A stretch of 10,722 nt of DNA from UBA2144 sp043819035 (GTDB taxonomy: Bacteria > Patescibacteriota > Gracilibacteria > Peribacterales > Peribacteraceae), in the NCBI GenBank assembly GCA_043819035.1, contig JBDRFD010000082.1, positions 1 to 10,722 on the forward strand. Direction: 5' to 3'. Every line of letters starts with the position of its first letter. The stretch's first letter is position 1. This document shows positions 1 to 5,531 of the stretch, one piece after another. The translations under genes were made by a program, and so were the position numbers. A model generated the notes under the pieces. It was not told the DNA's origin. It saw nothing but the letters and a program-made list of their open reading frames with translations, and did not search any database.

Positions 1-1851
1 ATTCCATTTATGCCACGGCATCTCGAGCTCATCGAGTGGGATGTCATCGAGCGATACAACTGTTTCGAGTTTCTTTCCTTTCCTTAGAAGCAACTTAGCA
101 AGTGACTTTAGTTTCTTCCTTACGGCAAATAAGAGCACACCTGCCGCCAAAGAACTTCCTACCAATACTGCTTTTCCACTCTTTGTTTGCGTAAACGTCA
201 TGAGTTTGCATTCGTCAGTGCAGTTCTTCTCGCCATCGCACTCTTCTCCTTTCTCTTTATTCCCGTTCCCACATTCTCCTTCATTCTCACATGTCCGATT
301 ACATCCGTCTCCGCTTTGAGTATTTCCGTCATCACATTCTTCGTCCTTTTCTTTCATGCCATTGCCGCAGACAGGCAATCGGCAATAACTGGGGCACTCA
401 TCATCGTCAAAGAGATTACCGTCATCACATTGTTCTCTGCCTTCTCTTGCTCCATCGCCGCATACGGGAAGCAAGCAATCATTTGGGCACTCATCAAAAT
501 TTTCTTTGTTTCCGTCGTCACATTCTTCCGTTCCTTCCTTCTTCTTATTTCCACAAATCGGGAGTCGGCAATTATTCGGGCATTCATCAAAATTATTACG
601 ATTCCCATCATCGCACTCTTCCCCGTTCTGCTGATAACCATCTCCGCAAATAGCCATCTTGCACGCATTGGTACATGAATCCGTATTTATCTGATTACCA
701 TCATCACACTCCTCACCATTATGAATAATATTATCCCCACAATCAGCACGCCTGCATTGATTAGAACAGGCATCCGTATTAATTTGATTACCATCGTCAC
801 ACTCCTCACCAATTTGCACAAGTCCATCTCCGCAACGAACAAGTTTGCAAGCATTTGAACATGCGTCGTCATCAATGCGATTGGCGTCATCACAATCTTC
901 TTTTCCTTCCCTGGTTCCATCACCACATACCGGTGCGTTGCAATCGCTCGGGCAATTATCGTAGTCATTATTATTTCCATCGTCACACTCTTCTCTTCCC
1001 TCACGAATTCCATTCCCGCAGTACGATAGCTGACAATTGGTCGGACATTCATCTGTATTGATGTGATTGCCATCATCGCACTGTTCGATTCCTTCTTTAA
1101 TGCCATCTCCACATACCGCGTATTTGCAGTCATTTGGGCACCCGTCAAAATTGTTATCATTTCCATCATCACATTCCTCTCCGGTTTCTTTCTTTCCGTT
1201 TCCGCATTCCAGTGAAGAAGACGCAGGCGGAGGCGCTGCATGAACAGGTGGTGATTCGTCTTCTGCATCATCATCGTCATCATCATCCGAAGAAGACTCC
1301 TCAGCCGGAGGAATAAGATTATCATTACCATCATCTTCCTCTTCGCATTCATCAAGGAATTTCCATACACATCCACCTGAGCACTTCTCTTCCGATTCAC
1401 AGACAGGAGCTTCGCAGACTTCGCCGCACGTTTCTTCTACAAATTGAACTTCCGTTGTCAGCTGTCCCGTGATCGAATCGATTGTATACACTTCGATCGT
1501 ACGTGGCTCACATTCCTCACCATTGAACGGCGATATTGTACCATCACCGCAATATAGGATTGTGCAATAACGCGTACAGCGACTTAAGCCATTAAAACGC
1601 CCAGCATCGCATTCTTCATCTGGATTGATTATCCCATCTCCACAATTGGGAGGGGCTACCGGATCCTCTTCTTCCTCTTCCCCCGTGTCCTCTCTTAATG
1701 GACATCCGTCTGTTCCATACGGAAGACCGATACACTCTACCTGCGCCGTCAAAGTGCTCGAATTCAATGGAATAAACACAATAAACACCAACCCGAGCAC
1801 AGCCATTGCCGCACTCAGGACACATGTTCGTAGAAGTGTATTTTGGTTCAT
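1..1851 (-). CDS. DUF4215 Cys-rich repeat surface protein, C-terminus beyond window edge
   Basis: This frame is open for 617 codons from ATG at 1851 to the left edge, so the 3' end is missing. Residues 9-28 are a hydrophobic signal-peptide core, with likely cleavage near residue 36 (LTA-Q). A Glu-rich stretch and two degenerate CGDG modules (about 70-115) follow, then an acidic/proline linker with seven Asp at 189-195. Residues 216-548 hold ten full 31-residue repeats of the type CGDG-x6-EECDDGN-x4-D-x-C-x3-C, plus a shortened eleventh. This is the Myxococcus-type Cys-rich DUF4215 pattern. Residues about 561-578 form a transmembrane helix followed by a strongly basic stretch (RKKLKSLAKLLLRKGKK), so the repeats should face outside and the tail the cytoplasm. 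Cys pairs suggest disulfides and the Asp-rich loops may bind Ca2+; both are inferences. The biological role is unknown. The minus-strand frames that look open here in other phases are shadows of the repeats. Confidence 0.88.
   Translation of the reverse strand, partial: MNQNTLLRTCVLSAAMAVLGLVFIVFIPLNSSTLTAQVECIGLPYGTDGCPLREDTGEEEEEDPVAPPNCGDGIINPDEECDAGRFNGLSRCTRYCTILYCGDGTISPFNGEECEPRTIEVYTIDSITGQLTTEVQFVEETCGEVCEAPVCESEEKCSGGCVWKFLDECEEEDDGNDNLIPPAEESSSDDDDDDDAEDESPPVHAAPPPASSSLECGNGKKETGEECDDGNDNNFDGCPNDCKYAVCGDGIKEGIEQCDDGNHINTDECPTNCQLSYCGNGIREGREECDDGNNNDYDNCPSDCNAPVCGDGTREGKEDCDDANRIDDDACSNACKLVRCGDGLVQIGEECDDGNQINTDACSNQCRRADCGDNIIHNGEECDDGNQINTDSCTNACKMAICGDGYQQNGEECDDGNRNNFDECPNNCRLPICGNKKKEGTEECDDGNKENFDECPNDCLLPVCGDGAREGREQCDDGNLFDDDECPSYCRLPVCGNGMKEKDEECDDGNTQSGDGCNRTCENEGECGNGNKEKGEECDGEKNCTDECKLMTFTQTKSGKAVLVGSSLAAGVLLFAVRKKLKSLAKLLLRKGKKLETVVSLDDIPLDELEMPWHKWN
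205..1206 (-). repeat. Tandem 93-bp coding repeats (DUF4215 units)
   Basis: Ten complete units of about 93 bp plus one shortened unit encode the Cys-rich modules of the surface protein. Each has the core EECDDGN or a close variant (EQCDDGN, EDCDDAN). The units fall into blocks: units 1-3 and 7-9 carry a C-P-x-x-C second half (for example DECPNDC), units 4-6 carry DACSNAC-like halves, and unit 10 carries DGCNRTC. Units 5 and 6 share EECDDGNQINTD and are very similar at DNA level, suggesting recent duplication. Confidence 0.85.
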
Positions 1852-2184
1852 AGTTCGATTTATGCACTTTAATAAATCCTGTTATTATAGCATTATTCTC
1901 TGTTTTGTTCCCTGCATTATACTTGCTTATATTACTAATATATTTCTTAGTATAAGTTACACACCAAATCAGCCAATACATTTTCTCAATAACAGTACAT
2001 AAAATAGTCACAAGTCTTTACACAGGTCGCATGTACAGGTCGACATGTATTTTCTTTGCTGACGAAGATCATGGCTTCTGTAATTTAGACCTGCGACGTG
2101 TGACTTGTGGCATGAGACCGGCCTTATATGGAGAAATAAATAGACTAAAGTTTTTATTAATTCAGTATGATCGTCTCTTTGCCG
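1852..2184. other. AT-rich intergenic region, no gene supported
   Basis: These 333 bases separate the surface-protein gene from the ftsL-like gene. The left half is AT-rich and carries the -10 elements. The right half holds a small repeat cluster: two adjacent near-copies (ACAGGTCGCATGT at 2022-2034 and ACAGGTCGACATGT at 2035-2048) flanked by exact 8-bp inverted arms CACAAGTC (2009-2016) and GACTTGTG (2102-2109). Short open frames here have no recognisable features. No rho-independent terminator is apparent after the ftsL-like gene. Confidence 0.5.
1884..1889 (-). promoter_or_regulatory. Extended -10 promoter for the DUF4215 gene
   Basis: On the minus strand the sequence TGC-TATAAT is a perfect -10 hexamer with the extended TGn element, 33 bases before the ATG at 1851. 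Transcription would begin near 1877, giving a leader of about 26 nt. No good -35 lies at 17 bases, as is usual for extended -10 promoters. A second TATAAT is present at 1916-1921. No clear Shine-Dalgarno sequence precedes the ATG. Confidence 0.5.
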
Positions 2185-2544
2185 CTACTCCTGTGCCACA
2201 GTTGAGTCTCCTTCCGTATACATCGGATTCTTGATTGGTAACATTGCCTGAATTTGATTTTCTCCCTCCAATTTCTCCAAAGCCTGAGCCTTTGCCACCT
2301 GCATTTTTAGCACTTCCTCTTCCAAAAGCAAATATGACCTTTCACGCTCAAGGGTCCTGAGCATGTATCCTTTAGTCGCATTTGCGTTTTGATGAAATAG
2401 AATCAGGAGTGCCAGTACCAAAATTATCGAACCAATAGAAACCATCAGAAGCATGGTGCTCTGATTGACCAGACGACCGAGTGAAGACCTCTGGGTTACT
2501 GATGATGTGGAAAGAAATGGCACGGGTTGGTCGGAGTATAGCAT
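2185..2544 (-). CDS. ftsL: FtsL/DivIC-like cell division protein
   Basis: This 119-residue bitopic membrane protein has a polar N-terminus of about 30 residues, one strong transmembrane helix (31-50), then an extracytoplasmic part beginning ATKGYMLRTLERERSYL with a predicted coiled coil to about residue 95 and a short disordered tail. That layout matches FtsL, the septal scaffold that pairs with FtsB/DivIC and helps activate FtsWI. It lies 47 bases downstream of rsmH on the same strand, which is exactly where ftsL sits in dcw clusters, so the assignment rests on topology plus synteny. FtsL proteins diverge strongly in sequence, and an FtsB/DivIC-type protein cannot be excluded. No ftsI, mur or ftsW gene follows. 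Confidence 0.72.
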   Translation of the reverse strand: MLYSDQPVPFLSTSSVTQRSSLGRLVNQSTMLLMVSIGSIILVLALLILFHQNANATKGYMLRTLERERSYLLLEEEVLKMQVAKAQALEKLEGENQIQAMLPIKNPMYTEGDSTVAQE

Positions 2545-2566
2545 AGATTAGGAAAGCGCTTTTTCG

Positions 2567-2623
2567 CTAGTTCGCTTGTTCGGTTATACTTTCAGTTCTC
2601 TGTCGGACCAACAAGCGAACAAG
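2567..2623 (-). repeat. Inverted repeat spanning the rsmH stop codon
   Basis: Arms at 2567-2583 and 2608-2623 are inverted copies sharing an exact 11-bp core (AACAAGCGAAC) and extended similarity beyond it. The right arm lies inside the last codons of rsmH, the left arm in the rsmH-ftsL spacer, and the TGA stop (2592-2594) is in the loop. A small AGCG/CGCT hairpin follows towards ftsL. It could form an mRNA hairpin that attenuates or processes the rsmH-ftsL transcript; the absence of a clean U-tract argues against a strong terminator. Confidence 0.5.
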
Positions 2624-3509
2624 CCAACAGGCGAATCGCACGTAATTTTGCACTCCTGGCACGAGGATTCTCCTCAACTTCCTGATCCGAAGGTACAACC
2701 GGTTTTTTTGTAAGAACTTCGAATGCCGCCTCCTGCGAAACTGCGCCTGTCACCGGATCTTTCTCTGAAGTTGCAAGAGTTCGAAATGCCTGCTTGACCA
2801 TACGATCTTCTAATGAATGAAAACTGATAACTCCCATACGTCCTCCTTCTTTCAATAACATTGGACCTTCTCTCAATAATATCTGCAATGAACCCATCTC
2901 ATTGTTAACTGCAATACGCAAAGCCTGAAAAACTTGAGGAAGCATTGTTTTTGCTCTGAATCCAACAGCTTTTTCCACACATTCCTTAAGTTCAAAAGTT
3001 GTTTTTACACTTTCTGCTTCCTTAAGAGTACGTGCGAGTTTTCTACCCGACTTTAGCTCACCATACGTCCAAAATATTTTGGCCAGCCCCTGCTCATCCA
3101 GAGATGCAATTAATTGCGAGGCTGGCATTCCATTGGTTCGATCGAATCGCATATCGAGCGGAGCATCTTCCCGGAAAGTAAATCCCCTCTCTGGATCATC
3201 GATATGCGGCGAACTTAAACCTAGGTCCGCAAAGAGAATATCTGCTTCTGGAATATCAAACGATGTGAGATCTCTAAAGTTGCCTGAAATGAACGTCACC
3301 TGTTTTCCGTATTCACTCAAATTCTCTTTGGCTTGTTGCAAGTTTGCTTCGTCAGTTTCTATACCTATCAATCTTCCATAAGGTCCTATGGCCTCCAAGA
3401 AACTCTTTGCATGCCCTCCCAGTCCAAGCGTTACATCCAGTACAACTTCTCCTTTCTTCGGATCAAGAAGATTCATTACTTCGCTGTGAAGGACCGGCGT
3501 GTGGTGCAT
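2592..3509 (-). CDS. rsmH: 16S rRNA (cytosine-1402-N4)-methyltransferase RsmH
   Basis: RsmH (MraW) uses S-adenosylmethionine to N4-methylate C1402 in the decoding centre of 16S rRNA. The 305-residue length is typical. Family motifs are present in order: HTPVL (3-7), the SAM-binding DVTLGLGGH (25-33), LFADLGLSSP (92-101), RGF (108-110), PLDMR (117-121), QVFQALRIAVNNE (192-204), ISFHSLEDR (228-236) and NPRARSAKLR (281-290). The ATG at 3509 puts HTPVL at the usual place. After AKLRAIR the protein ends with the unusual tail LLACSLVGPTEN, encoded by an intergenic-type repeat. It is followed by the ftsL-like gene; mraZ is not upstream. The Shine-Dalgarno signal is weak. Confidence 0.96.
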   Translation of the reverse strand: MHHTPVLHSEVMNLLDPKKGEVVLDVTLGLGGHAKSFLEAIGPYGRLIGIETDEANLQQAKENLSEYGKQVTFISGNFRDLTSFDIPEADILFADLGLSSPHIDDPERGFTFREDAPLDMRFDRTNGMPASQLIASLDEQGLAKIFWTYGELKSGRKLARTLKEAESVKTTFELKECVEKAVGFRAKTMLPQVFQALRIAVNNEMGSLQILLREGPMLLKEGGRMGVISFHSLEDRMVKQAFRTLATSEKDPVTGAVSQEAAFEVLTKKPVVPSDQEVEENPRARSAKLRAIRLLACSLVGPTEN

Positions 3510-3635
3510 TTCTTAAGTTTACTGATCACGGCTTAGACCTCAAATATTCCCTCTTGCTTAAGGATGTGTACATTTCTTTGTATACATATTTTATACATCT
3601 AATACGTAACAAAGTGCCTTTACCTAATCACCTAG

Positions 3636-3657
3636 CCCCTAACCCCTAAAACCTAGC
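3636..3657. repeat. Short CCTA-type minisatellite
   Basis: The run CACCTAGCCCCTAACCCCTAAAACCTAGC consists of imperfect CCTA(A/G) units in the spacer between divergent rsmH and the L,D-transpeptidase gene. Similar ACCTAT-type units fill the spacer near 8970-9000, suggesting a common low-complexity intergenic repeat in this genome. Confidence 0.35.
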
Positions 3658-3688
3658 TTATTGGCTTATACAAGGACTAATATGCCCA

Positions 3689-3716
3689 TTGACATCTTAA
3701 ATGTAGCAAGTATCAT
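3689..3716 (+). promoter_or_regulatory. Candidate sigma-70-type promoter of the L,D-transpeptidase gene
   Basis: A perfect -35 TTGACA (3689-3694) is followed after 16 bases by TATCAT (3711-3716). The expected transcription start (about 3723) falls at the predicted ATG (3719). Either the mRNA is essentially leaderless, the true start codon is the ATG at 3743, or the match is fortuitous. No Shine-Dalgarno precedes 3719, which fits a leaderless message. Confidence 0.35.
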
Positions 3717-3718
3717 AT

Positions 3719-4300
3719 ATGACTTTGTTTAGACGCCTTTCCATGATCATCGGCTGTTTTTTGAGTGCTTGCGTGCTTAGCGCTGCAATGCCCGGTCCAA
3801 CAGCTGCAGCTCCTTCTCCCCTCTTCGAAAGAACCGGATTTTTGCAATGGGAACCGCAAGTCGGTGATTCAATGATGATTGATACCATGAACAATTTCGG
3901 ATACCTCATCCACAATGATGGACGCTTCTATCGCTTTGCGCTTGTAACAGGCCAGCGCAAGTTCGTCTGTTACATCGGGCGCTGCTACAACGCCGCTACT
4001 CCCAACTGGACTTGGCGTGCAATGAGCAAGGAAATCAAAGGTGATCGCGTCACCTTTGGTCCTACAGGAAGATTCATCCGTCTGTTTAAGGACGGTGAAA
4101 CCAATACCGCGTATGGCATCCATGAGTACTTGTACGAAGATCGCATCTTCGAAAGCCCCGGCCGCTACGGATCTATGGGATGCATCGTCGTGCGCTCGCC
4201 TGTGATGGACCTCGTCGAGAGGACTTTTGATGTGAATGAAGGAGACTTCGAAGTGATCTCGCAACATGGATTGGATGATGCGTTGTTTGTGTGGAAATAA
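3719..4300 (+). CDS. L,D-transpeptidase (YkuD)-like exported protein
   Basis: YkuD-fold L,D-transpeptidases cross-link peptidoglycan stems or attach proteins to them through a catalytic Cys in an HG-x(14-17)-SxGC motif. This 193-residue protein shows GIHEY (His135), then SMGC with Ser152, Gly154 and catalytic-type Cys155, and an upstream TP-x-W segment (94-99) resembling the TPxGxF stretch. The N-terminus has two Arg, a hydrophobic core and LSAC (15-18), a usable lipobox with Cys18; alternatively signal peptidase I could cut after the AAA near residue 31. It is therefore exported and possibly a lipoprotein. Oddity: the Arg that normally follows the Cys motif (GCIR) is Val here (GCIVV), so activity is likely but not assured. 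It is the only plus-strand gene, divergent from rsmH. Its start is supported by the signal-peptide charge pattern rather than an RBS. Confidence 0.75.
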   Translation: MTLFRRLSMIIGCFLSACVLSAAMPGPTAAAPSPLFERTGFLQWEPQVGDSMMIDTMNNFGYLIHNDGRFYRFALVTGQRKFVCYIGRCYNAATPNWTWRAMSKEIKGDRVTFGPTGRFIRLFKDGETNTAYGIHEYLYEDRIFESPGRYGSMGCIVVRSPVMDLVERTFDVNEGDFEVISQHGLDDALFVWK

Positions 4301-4303
4301 CAC

Positions 4304-4398
4304 AAAGTTAATAGTGAATAGTGAAAAGTGCCTGCCTGCCGGTAGGCAGGAATAGTCGAAATCTGAAAGAATACTTAGCACTTTTAACTATTAACTTT
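4304..4398. terminator. Long inverted repeat between convergent genes, possible bidirectional terminator
   Basis: Between the converging stop codons at 4300 and 4414, arms AAAGTTAATAG (4304-4314) / CTATTAACTTT (4388-4398) and AAAAGTG (4324-4330) / CACTTTT (4379-4385) are exact inverted matches. They enclose a GC-rich hairpin, CCTGCCTGCCGGTAGGCAGG (4331-4350, 7-bp stem). Position and structure suit transcript termination from both sides, but there is no canonical U-tract directly after the GC-rich stem. The hairpin resembles dispersed intergenic palindromes. Confidence 0.5.
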
Positions 4399-4413
4399 TA
4401 ATTATTCACTTCT

Positions 4414-5115
4414 TTACCAAACATAAGGAACTAACTTCCACAGTGTCTTTTCTGAGTACTCCTTATACCCCTCAAGCTCCTTCTGCAACGTCCTATCTTC
4501 CAGCTCAGTCCTCAGAATAAAAAGGAGAAGAATGGCTCCCGCAGGAATGAGCGCCCAGTAGGAGCCTAGAATGAACGCAAAACAGATTTGTGCCGGGATG
4601 ATGCCGCTGTATCCCGGGTGACGGACATACTTATATGGCCCAGTGGTACACACCTGATGCTCTCTATCCTTTTGAATGCGCACATAGGTCGCAAAGTAGT
4701 TATTTGCGAGCATAGCCCACAGGACGAGAAGCATGGAAGCTGTAAGCACGATGTACGAAACAACATAAGCATACACAGGCAACGCAGGAGACCAGTGAAA
4801 ACGGGCCGCGTCCAGTACTCCTACAATCAGCATCGCAAGCATCAGTAATCCAAAGATCATCATCACAATTCTATCCCACAGCTTCACTCCCTTTCCCGGT
4901 TTCACACGTTCCATCATGAGCTCGCGTCTTGCGTTAAAAAGAAAGATGAGGAAGATAGTCACCACAATGAAATATCCAAAGAGCACCCATCCCTGCCAGT
5001 AATCCCAAGTCCCGGCAATCCAAAAGATGATCACACCCGTCATGATCGTTTTGAAGATTCCACGGGCAACGAGCAGGGCGTAGGTTTTGTTGCTGATAGC
5101 AGAAGCAGTATTCAT
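4414..5115 (-). CDS. Isoprenylcysteine carboxylmethyltransferase-family membrane protein
   Basis: This is a polytopic integral membrane SAM-dependent methyltransferase of the ICMT/PEMT-like family (substrate unknown in bacteria; lipids or small hydrophobic molecules are plausible). From the ATG at 5115 it has 233 residues with hydrophobic helices around 22-35, 41-60, 82-101, 114-137 and 172-200. The C-terminal signature is GPYKYVRHPGY (159-169), which contributes to SAM binding, then an acidic RTELEDRTL and EGYKEY (202-220) and a terminal VPYVW. The frame extends to an ATG at 5157, but those 14 extra codons are made by hairpin repeats, so 5115 is preferred. It is convergent with the L,D-transpeptidase gene and downstream of tRNA-Ser; no partner gene hints at the substrate. 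Confidence 0.85.
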   Translation of the reverse strand: MNTASAISNKTYALLVARGIFKTIMTGVIIFWIAGTWDYWQGWVLFGYFIVVTIFLIFLFNARRELMMERVKPGKGVKLWDRIVMMIFGLLMLAMLIVGVLDAARFHWSPALPVYAYVVSYIVLTASMLLVLWAMLANNYFATYVRIQKDREHQVCTTGPYKYVRHPGYSGIIPAQICFAFILGSYWALIPAGAILLLFILRTELEDRTLQKELEGYKEYSEKTLWKLVPYVW

Positions 5116-5117
5116 AG

Positions 5118-5180
5118 TGTCATGGTGAGCTCGGCGAACCATGACACATGTTGTCATCCTTCGCCGAGCTCAGGATGACA
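5118..5180. repeat. Pair of mirror-image REP-like hairpins
   Basis: Two perfect hairpins lie 5 bases apart. Hairpin A (5118-5146) has the 9-bp stem TGTCATGGT/ACCATGACA with loop GAGCTCGGCGA. Hairpin B (5152-5180) has the 9-bp stem TGTCATCCT/AGGATGACA with loop TCGCCGAGCTC. The two 11-base loops are exact reverse complements, so the elements are in opposite orientation. Hairpin B is followed on the plus strand by ATTTTTATT. The pair separates the tRNA 3' end from the methyltransferase start codon. Confidence 0.8.
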
Positions 5181-5190
5181 ATTTTTATTC

Positions 5191-5280
5191 TGGCGGAGAG
5201 GGAGGGATTCGAACCCTCGAACCGGTTGCCCGGTCAACACATTAGCAGTGTGTCCCATTCGACCACTCTGGCACCTCTCC
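5191..5280 (-). tRNA. tRNA-Ser(GCU)
   Basis: The minus strand folds as a class II tRNA. The acceptor is GGAGAGG/CCTCTCC with discriminator G and an encoded CCA (5191-5193). The anticodon stem ACACA/TGTGT encloses the loop CTGCTAA, with anticodon GCT reading AGC/AGU serine codons. The long variable arm ACCGG-GCAA-CCGGT is characteristic of serine tRNAs, and the T-arm is GAGGG-TTCGAAT-CCCTC. All stems pair without mismatch, so it should be functional. Its 5' 21 bases recur at 5363-5383, upstream in the same orientation. Confidence 0.97.
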
Positions 5281-5317
5281 TTAATTTCAACTGAAGAATA
5301 ATGAATGAGCTTATTCA

Positions 5318-5362
5318 CCCTCCGTAGCTCTGACGAGCAGAGCGAGGAGGAGCAAAGGAGGG
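5318..5362. repeat. Hairpin element inserted upstream of tRNA-Ser
   Basis: Outer arms CCCTCC (5318-5323) and GGAGGG (5357-5362) enclose a perfect inner stem GCTCTG/CAGAGC (5327-5332 and 5338-5343). A further small hairpin GAATAA/TTATTC (5296-5301, 5311-5316) lies beside it. Together these fill nearly the whole 82-base segment between the intact tRNA and the duplicated tRNA 5' fragment, looking like a miniature repeat element. Confidence 0.6.
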
Positions 5363-5383
5363 CGACCACTCTGGCACCTCTCC
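5363..5383 (-). pseudogene. Duplicated 5' fragment of tRNA-Ser
   Basis: These 21 bases are identical to the first 21 bases of tRNA-Ser (5260-5280), covering the acceptor 5' strand and the start of the D arm, in the same orientation. The remainder of a tRNA is absent. It is a tRNA remnant or a duplication made when the intervening 82-base hairpin segment arrived. Confidence 0.8.
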
Positions 5384-5391
5384 GTGCTTGA

Positions 5392-5397
5392 AGTATA
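5392..5397 (-). promoter_or_regulatory. Candidate -10 box of the tRNA-Ser transcription unit
   Basis: TATACT on the minus strand lies 8 bases before the tRNA 5' fragment (5383), the spacing expected for a tRNA promoter. A convincing -35 is not seen (ATTTAA at 17 bases). If used, transcription would pass through the fragment and the hairpin insert before the intact tRNA, giving a leader of about 100 nt that RNase P would have to remove. Confidence 0.35.
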
Positions 5398-5531
5398 CAA
5401 CAAATTTCAATCGCTTAAATGTGCTTATCTTGAAGTTTTTTGAGTTACAATTGACGCAATTATCCTACTTTTTATGGACAACCAAGACCCTACCAAAAAT
5501 TGACCTGCACGGGGACAATCCTCCGCGAAGG

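Noticed and set aside
205..1206. CRISPR array suggested by regular spacing of about 93 bp
   Set aside because: Units are contiguous coding repeats with degenerate DNA and conserved Cys codons; there are no identical repeats with unique spacers and no cas genes.
687..1400. Open minus-strand frame of 237 codons (and plus-strand frames of 163 and 120 codons around 187-678)
   Set aside because: They lie within the DUF4215 repeats in other phases. The genuine frame has Cys periodicity, a signal peptide and a clear repeat pattern; these give Met/Arg- or Phe/Ile-rich low-complexity proteins.
1616..2011. 131-codon minus-strand frame overlapping the surface-protein start
   Set aside because: It crosses the AT-rich promoter region and the signal-peptide coding region in another frame and shows no protein-like features.
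2031..2234. 67-codon plus-strand frame
   Set aside because: No RBS, overlaps the ftsL-like gene end and the repeat cluster, and has no recognisable features.
3869..4381. 170-codon minus-strand frame antisense to the L,D-transpeptidase gene
   Set aside because: The opposite strand has a signal peptide and catalytic motif; this frame is an antisense shadow.
5116..5157. Alternative start of the ICMT-family gene at ATG 5157
   Set aside because: The extra residues (MTTCVMVRRAHHDT) are encoded by the hairpin pair, and the family N-terminus is satisfied by the ATG at 5115.
5154..5369. 71-codon frame across the tRNA
   Set aside because: It overlaps a fully paired tRNA-Ser gene and the hairpin elements.
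5191..5383. Integrated genetic element bounded by att sites in tRNA-Ser
   Set aside because: The segment between the 21-bp copies is only 82 bases, with no integrase, and the duplication is of the 5' rather than 3' tRNA end. A miniature repeat insertion fits better.
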